Part shown: positions 8,187-17,064 of the stretch, in pieces
How positions within the stretch are numbered: position 1 is the first letter of the stretch
Layout of the letters: each line of letters opens with the position of its first letter
Assembly: GCA_028287115.1 (NCBI GenBank)
Contig: JAQBQF010000316.1
Span: 17,992-81,991 of the forward strand
Reading direction: 5' to 3'
Length of the DNA stretch: 64,000 bases
DNA from: Myxococcales bacterium
GTDB taxonomy: Bacteria; Myxococcota_A; Polyangia; Haliangiales; Haliangiaceae
Notes under the pieces: generated by a model
Told to the model about the DNA's origin: nothing
Databases searched by the model: none
Seen by the model: only the letters and a program-made list of their open reading frames with translations
Program-made: the position numbers and the translations under genes

Positions 8187-10619
8187 TCAGCCCTTGAGGA
8201 ATGCGACGGTGACGCCGTCACCGCCTTCACTCGGCTCGCCGGCCCGAACCTTGTCGATGCCTTTGTGCGCGCCGAGGTGTGCGCGGATCGCTTGGCGCAA
8301 CGCGCCGGTACCGTGACCGTGCACGACGAACATCGTATCGCGGCTCGCCATCAGACTCTCGTCGACAAATCGATCGACGTTGTCGACCGCTTCATCGACG
8401 CGCTGCCCGCGCACGTCGATCGTCGAATCGATCGTCCGCGCAGTTGCACGACCTCCGGCAGGCACGCCATCGACCAGCACGACCGACGGTCCGGACGGCT
8501 TCTCCTTCTCGGCTTCCGCTTCGGCCTTCTCGCGCTCGCGTTCCGCACGCCGCGCTGCACGGTGCGTGTCCATCAGCACGTCGGAGATCGGCACCATCGA
8601 GTGCATCAGCCCGAGGCGAACCTCGACCTTGCCGTCGACCGGTGGAGCGGCGACTTCGGCGCGACCGAGCCGCGCGACGATCACGGCGGCACCCGGAACG
8701 AGGAGCTCTGGCGTCGCCGGCGTGCCCGGCGGCAAGTTGCGCTTCGGCTCGTGTTGCGCGACCGCGGCGCCCGGCGTGACGAGCCGGCGGGTCACCTGCT
8801 TGAGATCCTCCGGTGTCGCCTCCTGTGCCTTGGCACGCAGCTCTTTGCGGACCTCGTCGATCTCGCGGCGAGCAGCGCGCAAGGCCGAGAGCGCTTCGCC
8901 ATGCGCGGCGCGCGTCTGCTTCTCGAACCGCGCTTGCGTCCTCTCGCGCTGCGCGCGTGATGCGGCGCGCTCGGCTTCGACCGCCTCGAGCTCGGCGAGC
9001 AGCGCCGCGCGCTCTTCTTCGATCCGGCGCCGCTGGTCCGCGACGCTCGCGAGCAGCTCTTCGACCCGCACCCCCTCGCGGCCGAGCAGCTCGCGCGCGC
9101 GCTCGACGATCGGCGCCGCGATGCCCATCCGTTTGGCGACCGCGAGCGCACCGGAGCTTCCCGGTGTTCCGATGTGCAGCTTGAACGTCGGCTCGAGTCG
9201 CTCGAGATCGAACCCGACCGACGCATTCGCGAACCGTGGGTCCGCGGAGGCGAGCGCCTTCAGCCGCTCGTAGTGGGTCGTCACGATCCCGGTGACGCCC
9301 TTCCGTGACCACGCCTCGAGCACGGCTTGTGCGAGTGACGCTCCTTGATCGGGATCGGTGCCAACCGCGATCTCGTCGATCAGCACGAGCATCCCGGGCG
9401 CGGCGGCTTGTAGCAGCTCGCGCAAGTTGACCATGTGACCGGAGAACGTCGACAGATCGTTCTCGAGGCTCTGCGCATCGCCGATGTCGGTGACGATGTC
9501 GTGAAACCATCCGATCGCGCTGCCGCTCTCGGCGGTGAGATGCAGCCCGGCGCGCGCCATCAGCGCGGCGAGCCCGACGGTCTTCAGCGCGACGGTCTTG
9601 CCACCGGCGTTCGGTCCAGACACCACGAGCGTCGCGCCGGCCGCGACCGCGACGTCGTTCGCGACGCAGCGGCGTTCGGCGAGCAACATCAGCGGATGCC
9701 GCGCGTGGAGGAGCGCGATCCGCGGAGCCTCGTCGAGGATCGGCTCCGCGGACACCGTGTCATCGGCCATGATCGCCGCGGCCGCGATCACGTCGAGCAC
9801 CTCTCCTGCCGCGAGCGCCGCGACGAATGCGTCTGCCTCCTCCGCGATCCAGCCCGAGAACTTGACGAAGATCCGGCGCTCCTCGTCGAGCACCTCGGCC
9901 TCCGCGAGCTTCATCCGGTTGTTGAGATCGACGATCTCTTCGGGCTCGATGAACAGCGTCTGCCCGCTCTGCGATGTGCCATGGACGATGCCGCGCACGA
10001 AGCCCTTGCCGTCGGTGCGGACCGGCAACACGTAACGATCTTCGCGCTGCGTGTAGTAAACATCTTGCAGGTAGGCCGAGAACCGCTCGTCGCCGAGCAG
10101 CGCGTCCATCCGCTTCTCGAGCTGGGCCTTGATCTGCGCGAGCGCGCGCCGCAGCGGCCCGAGCGCATCACTCGCGTGATCGACGAGCTTGCCCTCGGGA
10201 TCGAACGCTTCGAGGATCGGATGATAGACGTGCCCGAGATCCGCGATCTGCGCCGCGTGCGCTGCAAGCTTCGGCGCGATCTCCGCATGTTCGCGGAGGT
10301 GCGCGCGCAGCCGTGTCAACGACCGGCCCGTCGAAGCGACCGCGACGAGCTCCGCCGCCTCGAGTGCCGCAGACTTGCGCACGCGCTCGATCGCGCCGGC
10401 AACCTCGGCAATGCCGCCGAGCGGCAGTCGCTCGCCGCGCGAGGACAGATCGCGCGCCTCGCTGACCTCACGCGTGCGTTCCCTGGCCGCGACGATCTCG
10501 TCGAGCAGCACCCCACCACCACGCACCTTCGCGTCGCCGCGCTTGGTCGCGCAGCGCTTCGCCCAGTGGTCGACGAGCGTCGGCCATCCGAGGTCTTCGA
10601 GGGTCTTGTGCGAGATCAC
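8187..10619 (-). CDS. mutS2: Endonuclease MutS2
   Basis: An 810-residue MutS family ATPase with the MutS2 layout. The clamp/lever region comes first, then the ABC-type ATPase core with Walker A GPNAGGKTVALKTVG (about residues 335-350), Walker B LVLIDEIAVGTDPDQGA, and the H-loop region IVTTHYERLK. A coiled coil rich in E/R/A follows, and a C-terminal Smr nuclease domain (IDVRGQRVDEAV ... VVHGHGTGALRQAI). MutS2 suppresses homologous recombination and, in some bacteria, acts in ribosome rescue. It lacks the mismatch-recognition domain I of MutS. Start is a GTG (VISHKTLEDLGW); no alternative is better. It lies between convergent TPR genes and the diguanylate cyclase gene and is probably transcribed alone or with that gene. 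Confidence 0.95.
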   Translation of the reverse strand: MISHKTLEDLGWPTLVDHWAKRCATKRGDAKVRGGGVLLDEIVAARERTREVSEARDLSSRGERLPLGGIAEVAGAIERVRKSAALEAAELVAVASTGRSLTRLRAHLREHAEIAPKLAAHAAQIADLGHVYHPILEAFDPEGKLVDHASDALGPLRRALAQIKAQLEKRMDALLGDERFSAYLQDVYYTQREDRYVLPVRTDGKGFVRGIVHGTSQSGQTLFIEPEEIVDLNNRMKLAEAEVLDEERRIFVKFSGWIAEEADAFVAALAAGEVLDVIAAAAIMADDTVSAEPILDEAPRIALLHARHPLMLLAERRCVANDVAVAAGATLVVSGPNAGGKTVALKTVGLAALMARAGLHLTAESGSAIGWFHDIVTDIGDAQSLENDLSTFSGHMVNLRELLQAAAPGMLVLIDEIAVGTDPDQGASLAQAVLEAWSRKGVTGIVTTHYERLKALASADPRFANASVGFDLERLEPTFKLHIGTPGSSGALAVAKRMGIAAPIVERARELLGREGVRVEELLASVADQRRRIEEERAALLAELEAVEAERAASRAQRERTQARFEKQTRAAHGEALSALRAARREIDEVRKELRAKAQEATPEDLKQVTRRLVTPGAAVAQHEPKRNLPPGTPATPELLVPGAAVIVARLGRAEVAAPPVDGKVEVRLGLMHSMVPISDVLMDTHRAARRAEREREKAEAEAEKEKPSGPSVVLVDGVPAGGRATARTIDSTIDVRGQRVDEAVDNVDRFVDESLMASRDTMFVVHGHGTGALRQAIRAHLGAHKGIDKVRAGEPSEGGDGVTVAFLKG

Positions 10620-10658
10620 GGCGCCAGGCGGGTTAGCACACCGCGGTGCCTCGCGCGC

Positions 10659-11588
10659 CTAGGCCGGAATCAAATCGGCCAGCGTCGGAACCACGCGATT
10701 ACGACCGCCGCGCTTCGCCGAATACAGGTTGTCGTCGGCGCGCTTGATCAGGCCCGCCGTATCGACGCCGGTCTCGCGATGCAGCGTTGTCACGCCGAGG
10801 CTGATCGTGAACGAGATCTGGACATTCTCGAACGGCACCGGACGCTCTTCGATCAGCGTGCGGAGATGTTCGGCAAACACGATGCCGCCCGGCAGCGCCG
10901 TCGAAGGGAGCACGCACGCGAATTCTTCGCCGCCGTACCGTGCGAACAGATCCTCGCGCCGGATCCGCGGACGGATTCGCTGCGCGAGCTCCTTCAGCAC
11001 CGCATCGCCGGCGAGGTGGCCGTGCGTGTCGTTGACCTTCTTGAAGTGATCGACGTCGAACATCACGAGCGTGACCGGATGACCATGGCGGCTCGCAACG
11101 GCGATCTCTCGCTCGAGGAACTCCATGAAGTAGCGCTTGTTGTGGATTCCCGTCATGCCATCTTGGATGGCCATGTTGTGAATCGCTTCGTGATACGCGC
11201 TCTCGATGTTCGAGCCAGACAGGAACTTGTAGATCGCGTCGCCGAACCGAACCTGATCGCTATCGCTGAGCTGCTGCGCGCGAATTCGCGTCTCGTTGAC
11301 GAACGTCCCGTTCGTGGAGTTCAGATCTTCGACCCACCAATTGCCATCGTCATCGACGAACAGCCGCGCGTGCTGGCGCGACACGGAGCTTCGGCTGACG
11401 ACGAACTGTGCTTCGCTATCGCGCCCTACGATGTACTGCGTGTTGACGAGCGGAATCCGCCGTCCGATGTCCGGACCGGGCGGATGAAGATTGACAAGAC
11501 AGGCCTCTCCAGCCGGCCCCTTCTTATCCGGCGGGCCTAACGGGCGCGACAGGATTAACGTCCCGCCTTCTCGGTAATCGTCGGTCAC
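10659..11588 (-). CDS. FHA-GGDEF diguanylate cyclase
   Basis: A 309-residue cytoplasmic protein with a GTG start. Residues 45-125 form an FHA phosphothreonine-binding domain (YIVGRDSEAQFVV, SRSSVSRQHARLFVDD, NSTNGTFVN). Residues 140-305 form a GGDEF domain with the active-site signature RYGGEEF and an RxxD inhibitory site five residues before it (RRED-LFARY-GGEEF), so it should be an active, product-inhibited cyclase making c-di-GMP from two GTP. FHA-GGDEF fusions are common in Myxococcota and link c-di-GMP synthesis to Ser/Thr kinase signalling. A promoter-like sequence lies 32 to 61 bases upstream of the start, giving an inferred leader of about 24 bases. Confidence 0.93.
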   Translation of the reverse strand: MTDDYREGGTLILSRPLGPPDKKGPAGEACLVNLHPPGPDIGRRIPLVNTQYIVGRDSEAQFVVSRSSVSRQHARLFVDDDGNWWVEDLNSTNGTFVNETRIRAQQLSDSDQVRFGDAIYKFLSGSNIESAYHEAIHNMAIQDGMTGIHNKRYFMEFLEREIAVASRHGHPVTLVMFDVDHFKKVNDTHGHLAGDAVLKELAQRIRPRIRREDLFARYGGEEFACVLPSTALPGGIVFAEHLRTLIEERPVPFENVQISFTISLGVTTLHRETGVDTAGLIKRADDNLYSAKRGGRNRVVPTLADLIPA

Positions 11589-11619
11589 AGTTTTTGTAAA
11601 AACCGTACGGGTTCACAAC

Positions 11620-11649
11620 TATATACCTTGGGTTCCGACGGGTATTCAA
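11620..11649 (-). promoter_or_regulatory. Candidate sigma70-type promoter of the FHA-GGDEF gene
   Basis: On the minus strand, TTGAAT (11649-11644) and TATATA (11625-11620) are separated by 18 bases, a fair match to the -35 and -10 consensus in a GC-rich genome where AT-rich hexamers are rare. It points towards the GTG at 11588 and predicts a leader of about two dozen bases. No experimental support; pattern only. Confidence 0.4.
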
Positions 11650-11691
11650 ATCCCGGACCCGACAATCATCCCCAGCTACCCCACCAGAGGC

Positions 11692-12996
11692 TCAACCCGA
11701 CGGTCGACCGTTCAAGACCTCGAAGGAGCGCTGGGTGCCCCGTAGGACCGGCCCAATCGTCCCCAGGTGCGCATCCGCGAGGATGGTGCGAGCGAGATCG
11801 CGGCGTTCGACGGGTAGCTGGTCGACCAGGACCTCGAGCGCGAGCCCGGCCACCGGAACGGTGATCGTGGCGAGGACAAGGAGCCCGGCCCCGACCGCGT
11901 CGAGCGTGGCCCGCGCTGCGTCCGCCGACGCGACGGTCCCCACGACGATCGCGTCCGCACCTTCGTTCATCGCAGCGGCGACACCCGCGGCGACTCCCGG
12001 GACATGTTCGCCGACCGCGCGCTGGCTGACCGAGGCGCTCGAGACATGCACGATCTCGATCGGATCTTCGATCGCGATCACTCGCCGTCGCTTCTCGCCG
12101 AGTGCACGCACCATCGCCGCGAGCGTGGTCGTCTTGCCGCATCCGGAAGGACCGGCGACGACGATGAAGCCGCGCTGATCGAGCCACGACGTGACCTCCT
12201 TGCCGAGGCCAAGCCGATCGAGCGCAGGCGGTTCGCCGACGAGCAAACGCAACGTCGCACAAGGCCCACGATGGTCACGCGCGAGCGTCGCGCGAACGCG
12301 GCCGATCCCATCACCGTACGTGAACATGCCGACGCCGGTTTCGGTCCACGTGCCACGCACGTTCGCCGGTGCGATCGCGCCGAGCTCGCGAGACAACGTC
12401 TCCGCATCGAGCGCGCCGCGATCTCCCACCGGCTGAAGCTCGGGACCGACGCGAATCATCGGCGCCATTCCCGTCGCGAGATAGATATCGGTCGCTCGCG
12501 CACCGCGGGCTGCCGCGGTCAGCTGGTCGAGCAGCACGCTGCCGCTGGTCGTCACCGCGGGCGACGAGCCGTCGTACTGACCGCGCTCGATCGCCATGTC
12601 ATTCCCGTCGGCGGAAGCGACGGCGGTCGGCGGCCTGGGATTGCGAAGCGTCGGCGGCGAGGTCTGGCCCGCCGTCACCTGTGGCGGAGGCTCCGCGGCC
12701 GCGGCCGTCTCGATCGTGACCTGCCAGAGACCCGGCTTGGGCACGACGGAGAGCCCGTAGCGTGTTCCGTTGGAATCGAAGTCGAACCGGCCGGGCCGCC
12801 CTTTATCGATCACGTCGAGGGCGGGTGGTGGCGCGATCTCGCGCACCATCATCACGAGCTGATCGTGTGGCGTCACCTGGGTTGCGTGTCGATCTCCGGT
12901 CGGAAACCTCAGCGTCACCGCTTGTCCGGACGTCAGGATCGCGCCGGCTGCGCCGAACTTTTCGATGCTTCGTAGATAGCCATCGATCTTCGCCAC
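11692..12996 (-). CDS. PilT-like pilus retraction ATPase homologue with degenerate motifs
   Basis: A 434-residue protein from a GTG. The first 130 residues are an unfamiliar domain and a proline-rich linker; the PilT/GspE-like ATPase begins near residue 150 (SGSVLLDQLTAAARGARATDIYLA, matching the PilT start). Walker A is good (AGPSGCGKTTTL, residues 281-292) and the Asp box reads IEDPIE (309-314). Walker B, which in PilT is VGE with a catalytic Glu, reads VVGTVAS (Glu to Thr at 354). The His box, normally HTNSA, reads TITVPVA. This implies a nucleotide-binding but perhaps hydrolysis-defective paralogue, possibly a regulator of retraction. It is separated from the 173-residue gene upstream by one base. 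Confidence 0.75.
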   Translation of the reverse strand: MAKIDGYLRSIEKFGAAGAILTSGQAVTLRFPTGDRHATQVTPHDQLVMMVREIAPPPALDVIDKGRPGRFDFDSNGTRYGLSVVPKPGLWQVTIETAAAAEPPPQVTAGQTSPPTLRNPRPPTAVASADGNDMAIERGQYDGSSPAVTTSGSVLLDQLTAAARGARATDIYLATGMAPMIRVGPELQPVGDRGALDAETLSRELGAIAPANVRGTWTETGVGMFTYGDGIGRVRATLARDHRGPCATLRLLVGEPPALDRLGLGKEVTSWLDQRGFIVVAGPSGCGKTTTLAAMVRALGEKRRRVIAIEDPIEIVHVSSASVSQRAVGEHVPGVAAGVAAAMNEGADAIVVGTVASADAARATLDAVGAGLLVLATITVPVAGLALEVLVDQLPVERRDLARTILADAHLGTIGPVLRGTQRSFEVLNGRPSG

Positions 12997-12997
12997 G

Positions 12998-13519
12998 TTA
13001 CTCCAGGCTCCAGGCCAACTCGGTGACCTGCAAGATTTGCTGCGTATTGACGAGATAATGCTCGTCTGCCGTCCACAACCGAAGAAACCGCTTCGCGCGA
13101 TTCAAGTGATCGACGACCCGCGGCCGATCGGCCGGCGACGAGTCAAATAGCATCCCGACAAGCGTTGCGCCCGTGACGAGCTGAAGCTCGACGCGATGAT
13201 GACGATCGTAGAGCGTGACGACCTCCTCGGGCATGTCGAGCTCCTCGTCGACATCATGCTCGACCTCGCGCCGGATCGCGATCCACACGACCGCGTGCTT
13301 GGCGAACAACCGGACACCCTCCGGTCCGCGCACCGGCAAGAAGCCTTCATCTTTCTCGACGACCATCGAGACGTCTTCGAGGAGCTGCGCGCGCGCTTGC
13401 TGCGAGGTCTCGGGCACGAACAGCTCGGCCGCGATCGGCGTCTGTCCCAGGATCGCAACACGGACGGGTACGGCGACGGTGGGTAGCCGTAGCTCCGCGG
13501 AACGATCCATTCCCTCCAT
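12998..13519 (-). CDS. Conserved small cytoplasmic protein paired with PilT-like gene
   Basis: A 173-residue protein with no signal peptide or membrane segment, beginning MEGMDRSAELRLPTVAVPV; a second ATG three codons later is also possible and GGAGG sits between them. It is acidic and strand-rich, with blocks VRVAILGQTPIAAELFVPE, EGFLPVRGPEGVRLFAKHAVVWI and RHHRVELQLVTGATLVGML. I do not recognise the family with confidence; the layout is reminiscent of small beta-rich adaptor domains. Its stop and the GTG of the PilT-like gene are one base apart, so the two are surely co-translated and may form one complex. Confidence 0.6.
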   Translation of the reverse strand: MEGMDRSAELRLPTVAVPVRVAILGQTPIAAELFVPETSQQARAQLLEDVSMVVEKDEGFLPVRGPEGVRLFAKHAVVWIAIRREVEHDVDEELDMPEEVVTLYDRHHRVELQLVTGATLVGMLFDSSPADRPRVVDHLNRAKRFLRLWTADEHYLVNTQQILQVTELAWSLE

Positions 13520-13535
13520 GCTATCGCCGCAGCTC

Positions 13536-13555
13536 CTGCCTGAACAGTCAGGCAG
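13536..13555. promoter_or_regulatory. Perfect 8-bp inverted repeat in divergent intergenic region
   Basis: CTGCCTGAACAGTCAGGCAG consists of two perfect 8-base arms around a 4-base centre. It lies in the 85-base gap between the minus-strand 173-residue gene (start 13519) and the plus-strand gene starting at 13605, where divergent promoters must sit. It could be a dimeric repressor site or an RNA hairpin; there is no T tract, so a terminator is unlikely. Confidence 0.4.
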
Positions 13556-13604
13556 CCACGATTGCCGGAGCGGCCGTGAAGCGACGTGCTAGTTTCCAGC
13601 CGGC

Positions 13605-14330
13605 ATGGCTCGCTCGACTGTGGTGTTCGCCGCTGTCTCGCTCGCCGGGATCGCCGCGTCGGTGTGGCTGTACCTCGAGAATCGCTCGTTGCGGAGCGAG
13701 CTCGCGGCGCGTCCGGCACCGGCGTCAGAGCTCGCGAAGGTGACCGAGCCACGTCCCGCGGATCCTGGGATCGAGTCTTCGGGGCGCACGTCGTCATCGC
13801 GACCGACTTCCGGTGCGGCACCGGCGCTGCCGGAAGACAAGACCGAGTCGCGGACGGAACGCCGCGCGCGGAAGCAAGCCGAATTCTCGGCGATGTTCGG
13901 CCGGGGCGACGGAGAGACCGAGGATGAATATCGCGCGCGGATCGTGCCGTTGATCAAAGCAGGGCTGTTGATTCCGCGCGAGCGCGCGGCGCAGATGCTC
14001 AAAGAGGCCGAAGACAAAGCCCACGTCACGGCCGAGCAATCGAAGAAGCTCGACAAGACCTTCGACAAGATCTACGACGACGTCCTCGACTACACCAACA
14101 AGGCGATCAGCGACGGCCAGTTGTCTCCCTACGAGCGTAACTACGCCGGTGTTCTCGAGTACGCGGGCGGTCTCGGCGGCATGTTGACCGATGCCCAGGG
14201 CCAGATCGGCAAGGTGCTATCGGCCGACCAGCTGAAGGCGATGTCCGACTCCGGCTTTGACTGGGCCGAGTACCTCGGCGTCCAAGCGCCGTGGGAGAAC
14301 CTCAAGCCGCCGCCGCCGAAGCAGAAGTAG
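13605..14330 (+). CDS. Membrane-anchored hypothetical protein
   Basis: A 241-residue protein with an N-terminal signal-anchor (STVVFAAVSLAGIAASVWLYL) and a soluble domain after a proline/serine-rich linker. The domain is helical and charged (RTERRARKQAEFSAMFGRGDGETEDEY; AAQMLKEAEDKAHVTAEQSKKLDKTFDKIYDD) with a C-terminal LSADQLKAMSDSGFDWAEY. No enzyme motif seen. Probably periplasmic, tethered to the inner membrane. The gene converges with the DUF5916 gene one base downstream, and the 5' gap holds an inverted repeat. Family not recognised. Confidence 0.6.
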   Translation: MARSTVVFAAVSLAGIAASVWLYLENRSLRSELAARPAPASELAKVTEPRPADPGIESSGRTSSSRPTSGAAPALPEDKTESRTERRARKQAEFSAMFGRGDGETEDEYRARIVPLIKAGLLIPRERAAQMLKEAEDKAHVTAEQSKKLDKTFDKIYDDVLDYTNKAISDGQLSPYERNYAGVLEYAGGLGGMLTDAQGQIGKVLSADQLKAMSDSGFDWAEYLGVQAPWENLKPPPPKQK

Positions 14331-14331
14331 T

Positions 14332-16962
14332 CTACAGGCCGATCCAGTAGTTGGCCTTGACCATCACGATGTTCTCGCCGCCACCGTCGATCAGCGTATT
14401 GAAGTCGTGGCCGAGTCGGAATCGGCCATCGGCGACCTGATCGGTTCGACCGTGGCTCCAGATCGCGAACACCGTCGAGCCCGGGCGGTACTCCCAGCGC
14501 ATCACGAGCGTCGAGCGGAGCTGGCGAAAGTTGAAGTCGGGCTGCGCGAAGCTGTACGTGCCGGCGTAGTTCACGTTCACGGTGCCTGCCGCGATCGCGT
14601 AGTCAGAGCCCTGCAGCAGATGAAACCGGTCCTCGTAACGGAACGCGTGCGGGTTGTTGACGTCCTTGTATTCGCTGTACCGCCCTGCGGCCACGAACGG
14701 TTGCGCGTACGCCTGCAGTGACAGGTGCGGCGAGAACGTCCAGTTCATCCGAACGGTCACGCTCGCGACATGCTCCTTGATGCGCGCCAGGATGTAGTGC
14801 TTCATCGTGCCGTCGTCGACTTGATCGACGTACTGCAGCGGATCGTCGCGCTCCGCCCAGCTCGGACCGACCGCGATGTCGATGTTCGAGCGCGCCTGGA
14901 TCGTCGCCGCGACATCGATGTTGTAGCCGGTGTTGTCCGTCGTCCAGTTGTGGTTTCCGGACAGGTTGAAGTTGAAGTAGACGCGCTTGCGCGTGTCGGT
15001 GTTGAACCACGCGAAGCCGTTGGTGCCCGCGTCGGCGCGCAGTGCGGGGCCTCCGCGCAACGCGGTCGTGTCCCAGCGGTTGCGGGCGAGGTTGCATCCC
15101 GCGCCGAATTGCCAGTAGTTCGGCAGCTGGATGTTCGCGTTGCACTCGAGGCCATAGGCCTCGACGCGCGGCTCGAACGTGTTGACGAGGAATACATCGG
15201 CGTTCGCCTGCCAGTTGAGGAGGTGCTCGCTCGGTTCGTCGACGCGATACTGGCCCCACACGAACGGGATCACCCGGTCCGAGTTGGTCTGAAATCCCAG
15301 ATCATTGAGCTCGAGACCGGGCGTCCGCAGATCGCCGCCACTGCCGAACCGCCAGTGCTTGGTGTCGCCGATCTGGCCCGCCATCCACGTCGCACCGAAA
15401 CCGCCGAGTGACGTGCGATGCGGATCGAACGCGAGATCCGTGCGATCGGGACGCTGGAACAGATGGCGATTGCTACGCTGCGTCACCGCGATCGCGTCCT
15501 CGGTGCCGTGGACCCAGCTGCTGACCATGTGCAGATTCGCTTCCCAAGCGTTATTGCCCCAGTGATGCTGGAGCTGCGCGCCGGCCGTGTACGCCTGATC
15601 GTGCAACGTGGCCGCGAGTGGCGAGCCTGACAGCGAGCGATTTACGGCGCTCGCGGACATGCCGATCGAGGTCTTGCCATCGCGCAGATCGCGCTTGACG
15701 CGAGCGACCGCGTAGTTCGTGAGCGGCGCGACGATCGGTTGCGTGCTGGTACCGGCCTCGTCGATGACGTCGGCCGACTCTTGTCCGGTGACCGCGTCGA
15801 ACACGCCGATCGACCAGCCTTGCGCTTTGCCGGTGAGCTTGCCCGCGCCATAGATGTCCGTCGACTGCGGAGACTTCACATATTTTCCGTCGGGCGCGGG
15901 CGGCGCGGCGCCGATCCGGCGGCTATAGAACGCACCTTCGACGGTGTTGTCGCTGTTGCCGATCGGCAGCTTGAACAGATCGACGCCTTCGAGGAAGAAC
16001 GGCCGCTTCTCGGCAAAGAACAGCTCGTTCGCGCTGAGGTTCACCTGCGAAGGATCGGCTTCGACCTGGCCGAAGTCGGGGTTGATCGTCGCCGACAGCG
16101 TGAACGCCGGCCCGAGGCCGTACTTGACGTCGAGTCCGAAGTTGCGTCGCATCGAGGCGTGCGCGTTGAGTGGATCGCCGTCCGCGATCGGCATCACGTC
16201 GACACCGCCGAGCGCGTACGGCAACAGCTCGACGCGGCGCCCCGGCTTCAGGTGATCGATACCATCGACGAGCCCAAACTTGCTGACGATCTGCGGCGCC
16301 GAGCGCGGCCACGGTGACCACGCCGTCTGTTCTTGCGTGCGCGCGACCATTCGCACGATCTGAAAGCCCCACTCGTGAGTATCTCCGCTCGAGAATCGCA
16401 ATTGGTTGAGCGGGATCCGGAACTCGGAGGTCCAGCCCTCGCCGGTGACCGCCGCATTGCCGGTCCACACGGCGTCCCACGTGTCGTCCTGCGCCTGATC
16501 GTCGAACAGCAGCATGTCGCGCTGCACGCCGGCGGCGTTGAGCTGGAACACGAACGCGGTGCGCCGATCGTGATACGAGTCGAACCCGATCGCGATCGAG
16601 TCGGACGGCGAGTCGACATCACGGCGCGTGAGCAGTCGTCTGATCTTTTCGGGCTCCGAATCCTCGGCCCACACGCCGACGTACATCGCCTCGTCGTCGT
16701 AGAGCACCGCAAAGCTCGTCTGGTGCTCGGCCTTACCGCCGTCCTTCGGGAACCGCTGGACAAAGCCGGTCTGCCTCGGTGCGGCCGCCCAAGCGGGCTC
16801 GTCGAGGTGCCCGTCGATCGTCACGCTCGTCGTCCGCCGGATCGCGTGCGCGCGCACTGTTGGTGGCAGCACCGAGTCATCGGCCCGCACGGCGGAGATG
16901 GGAACGAGGCCGGTGAGAACGAGACCGCCGACCAGCAACGTGCAGATGAGGAGGCGTGTCAT
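14332..16962 (-). CDS. DUF5916 outer-membrane protein with CBM9-like domain
   Basis: An 876-residue protein with a signal peptide (MTRLLICTLLVGGLVLTGLV ... AVRA-DDS). Residues 40-230 form a CBM9-like beta-sandwich (VTIDGHLDEPAWAAA; FAVLYDDEAMYVGVWAEDSEPEKI; SIAIGFDSYHDRRTAFVFQLNAAG; WTSEFRIPLNQLRFS). The remainder is the DUF5916 region with repeated aromatic, alternating segments such as FGLDVKYGLGPAFTLSATINPDFGQVEADPSQVNLS and ends in ANYWIGL, typical of a long outer-membrane beta-barrel. Function in this family is not established; glycan or glycoside handling at the surface is suspected. It is probably a single gene; a plausible SD GAGG lies about 12 bases before ATG. Neighbouring genes do not define a polysaccharide locus. 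Confidence 0.85.
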   Translation of the reverse strand: MTRLLICTLLVGGLVLTGLVPISAVRADDSVLPPTVRAHAIRRTTSVTIDGHLDEPAWAAAPRQTGFVQRFPKDGGKAEHQTSFAVLYDDEAMYVGVWAEDSEPEKIRRLLTRRDVDSPSDSIAIGFDSYHDRRTAFVFQLNAAGVQRDMLLFDDQAQDDTWDAVWTGNAAVTGEGWTSEFRIPLNQLRFSSGDTHEWGFQIVRMVARTQEQTAWSPWPRSAPQIVSKFGLVDGIDHLKPGRRVELLPYALGGVDVMPIADGDPLNAHASMRRNFGLDVKYGLGPAFTLSATINPDFGQVEADPSQVNLSANELFFAEKRPFFLEGVDLFKLPIGNSDNTVEGAFYSRRIGAAPPAPDGKYVKSPQSTDIYGAGKLTGKAQGWSIGVFDAVTGQESADVIDEAGTSTQPIVAPLTNYAVARVKRDLRDGKTSIGMSASAVNRSLSGSPLAATLHDQAYTAGAQLQHHWGNNAWEANLHMVSSWVHGTEDAIAVTQRSNRHLFQRPDRTDLAFDPHRTSLGGFGATWMAGQIGDTKHWRFGSGGDLRTPGLELNDLGFQTNSDRVIPFVWGQYRVDEPSEHLLNWQANADVFLVNTFEPRVEAYGLECNANIQLPNYWQFGAGCNLARNRWDTTALRGGPALRADAGTNGFAWFNTDTRKRVYFNFNLSGNHNWTTDNTGYNIDVAATIQARSNIDIAVGPSWAERDDPLQYVDQVDDGTMKHYILARIKEHVASVTVRMNWTFSPHLSLQAYAQPFVAAGRYSEYKDVNNPHAFRYEDRFHLLQGSDYAIAAGTVNVNYAGTYSFAQPDFNFRQLRSTLVMRWEYRPGSTVFAIWSHGRTDQVADGRFRLGHDFNTLIDGGGENIVMVKANYWIGL

Positions 16963-17064
16963 GAATGCGTCGATCCTCGGTGCACCGAAGTGGTGGACGC
17001 GCCGGCGCCGCTATCGTTGCAATAAACCTCGCCAGGCGGAAGTGCGACAGTGATGCGACACGAC

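Noticed and set aside
9435..11540. 701-codon plus-strand ORF antisense to mutS2 and the diguanylate cyclase gene
   Set aside because: It spans two unrelated conserved genes and a promoter region on the other strand; no domain is seen.
11631..11665. tRNA T-arm-like sequence (GGGTATTCAAATCCC)
   Set aside because: The stem does not pair in the tRNA register and no matching acceptor, D or anticodon arms are present nearby.
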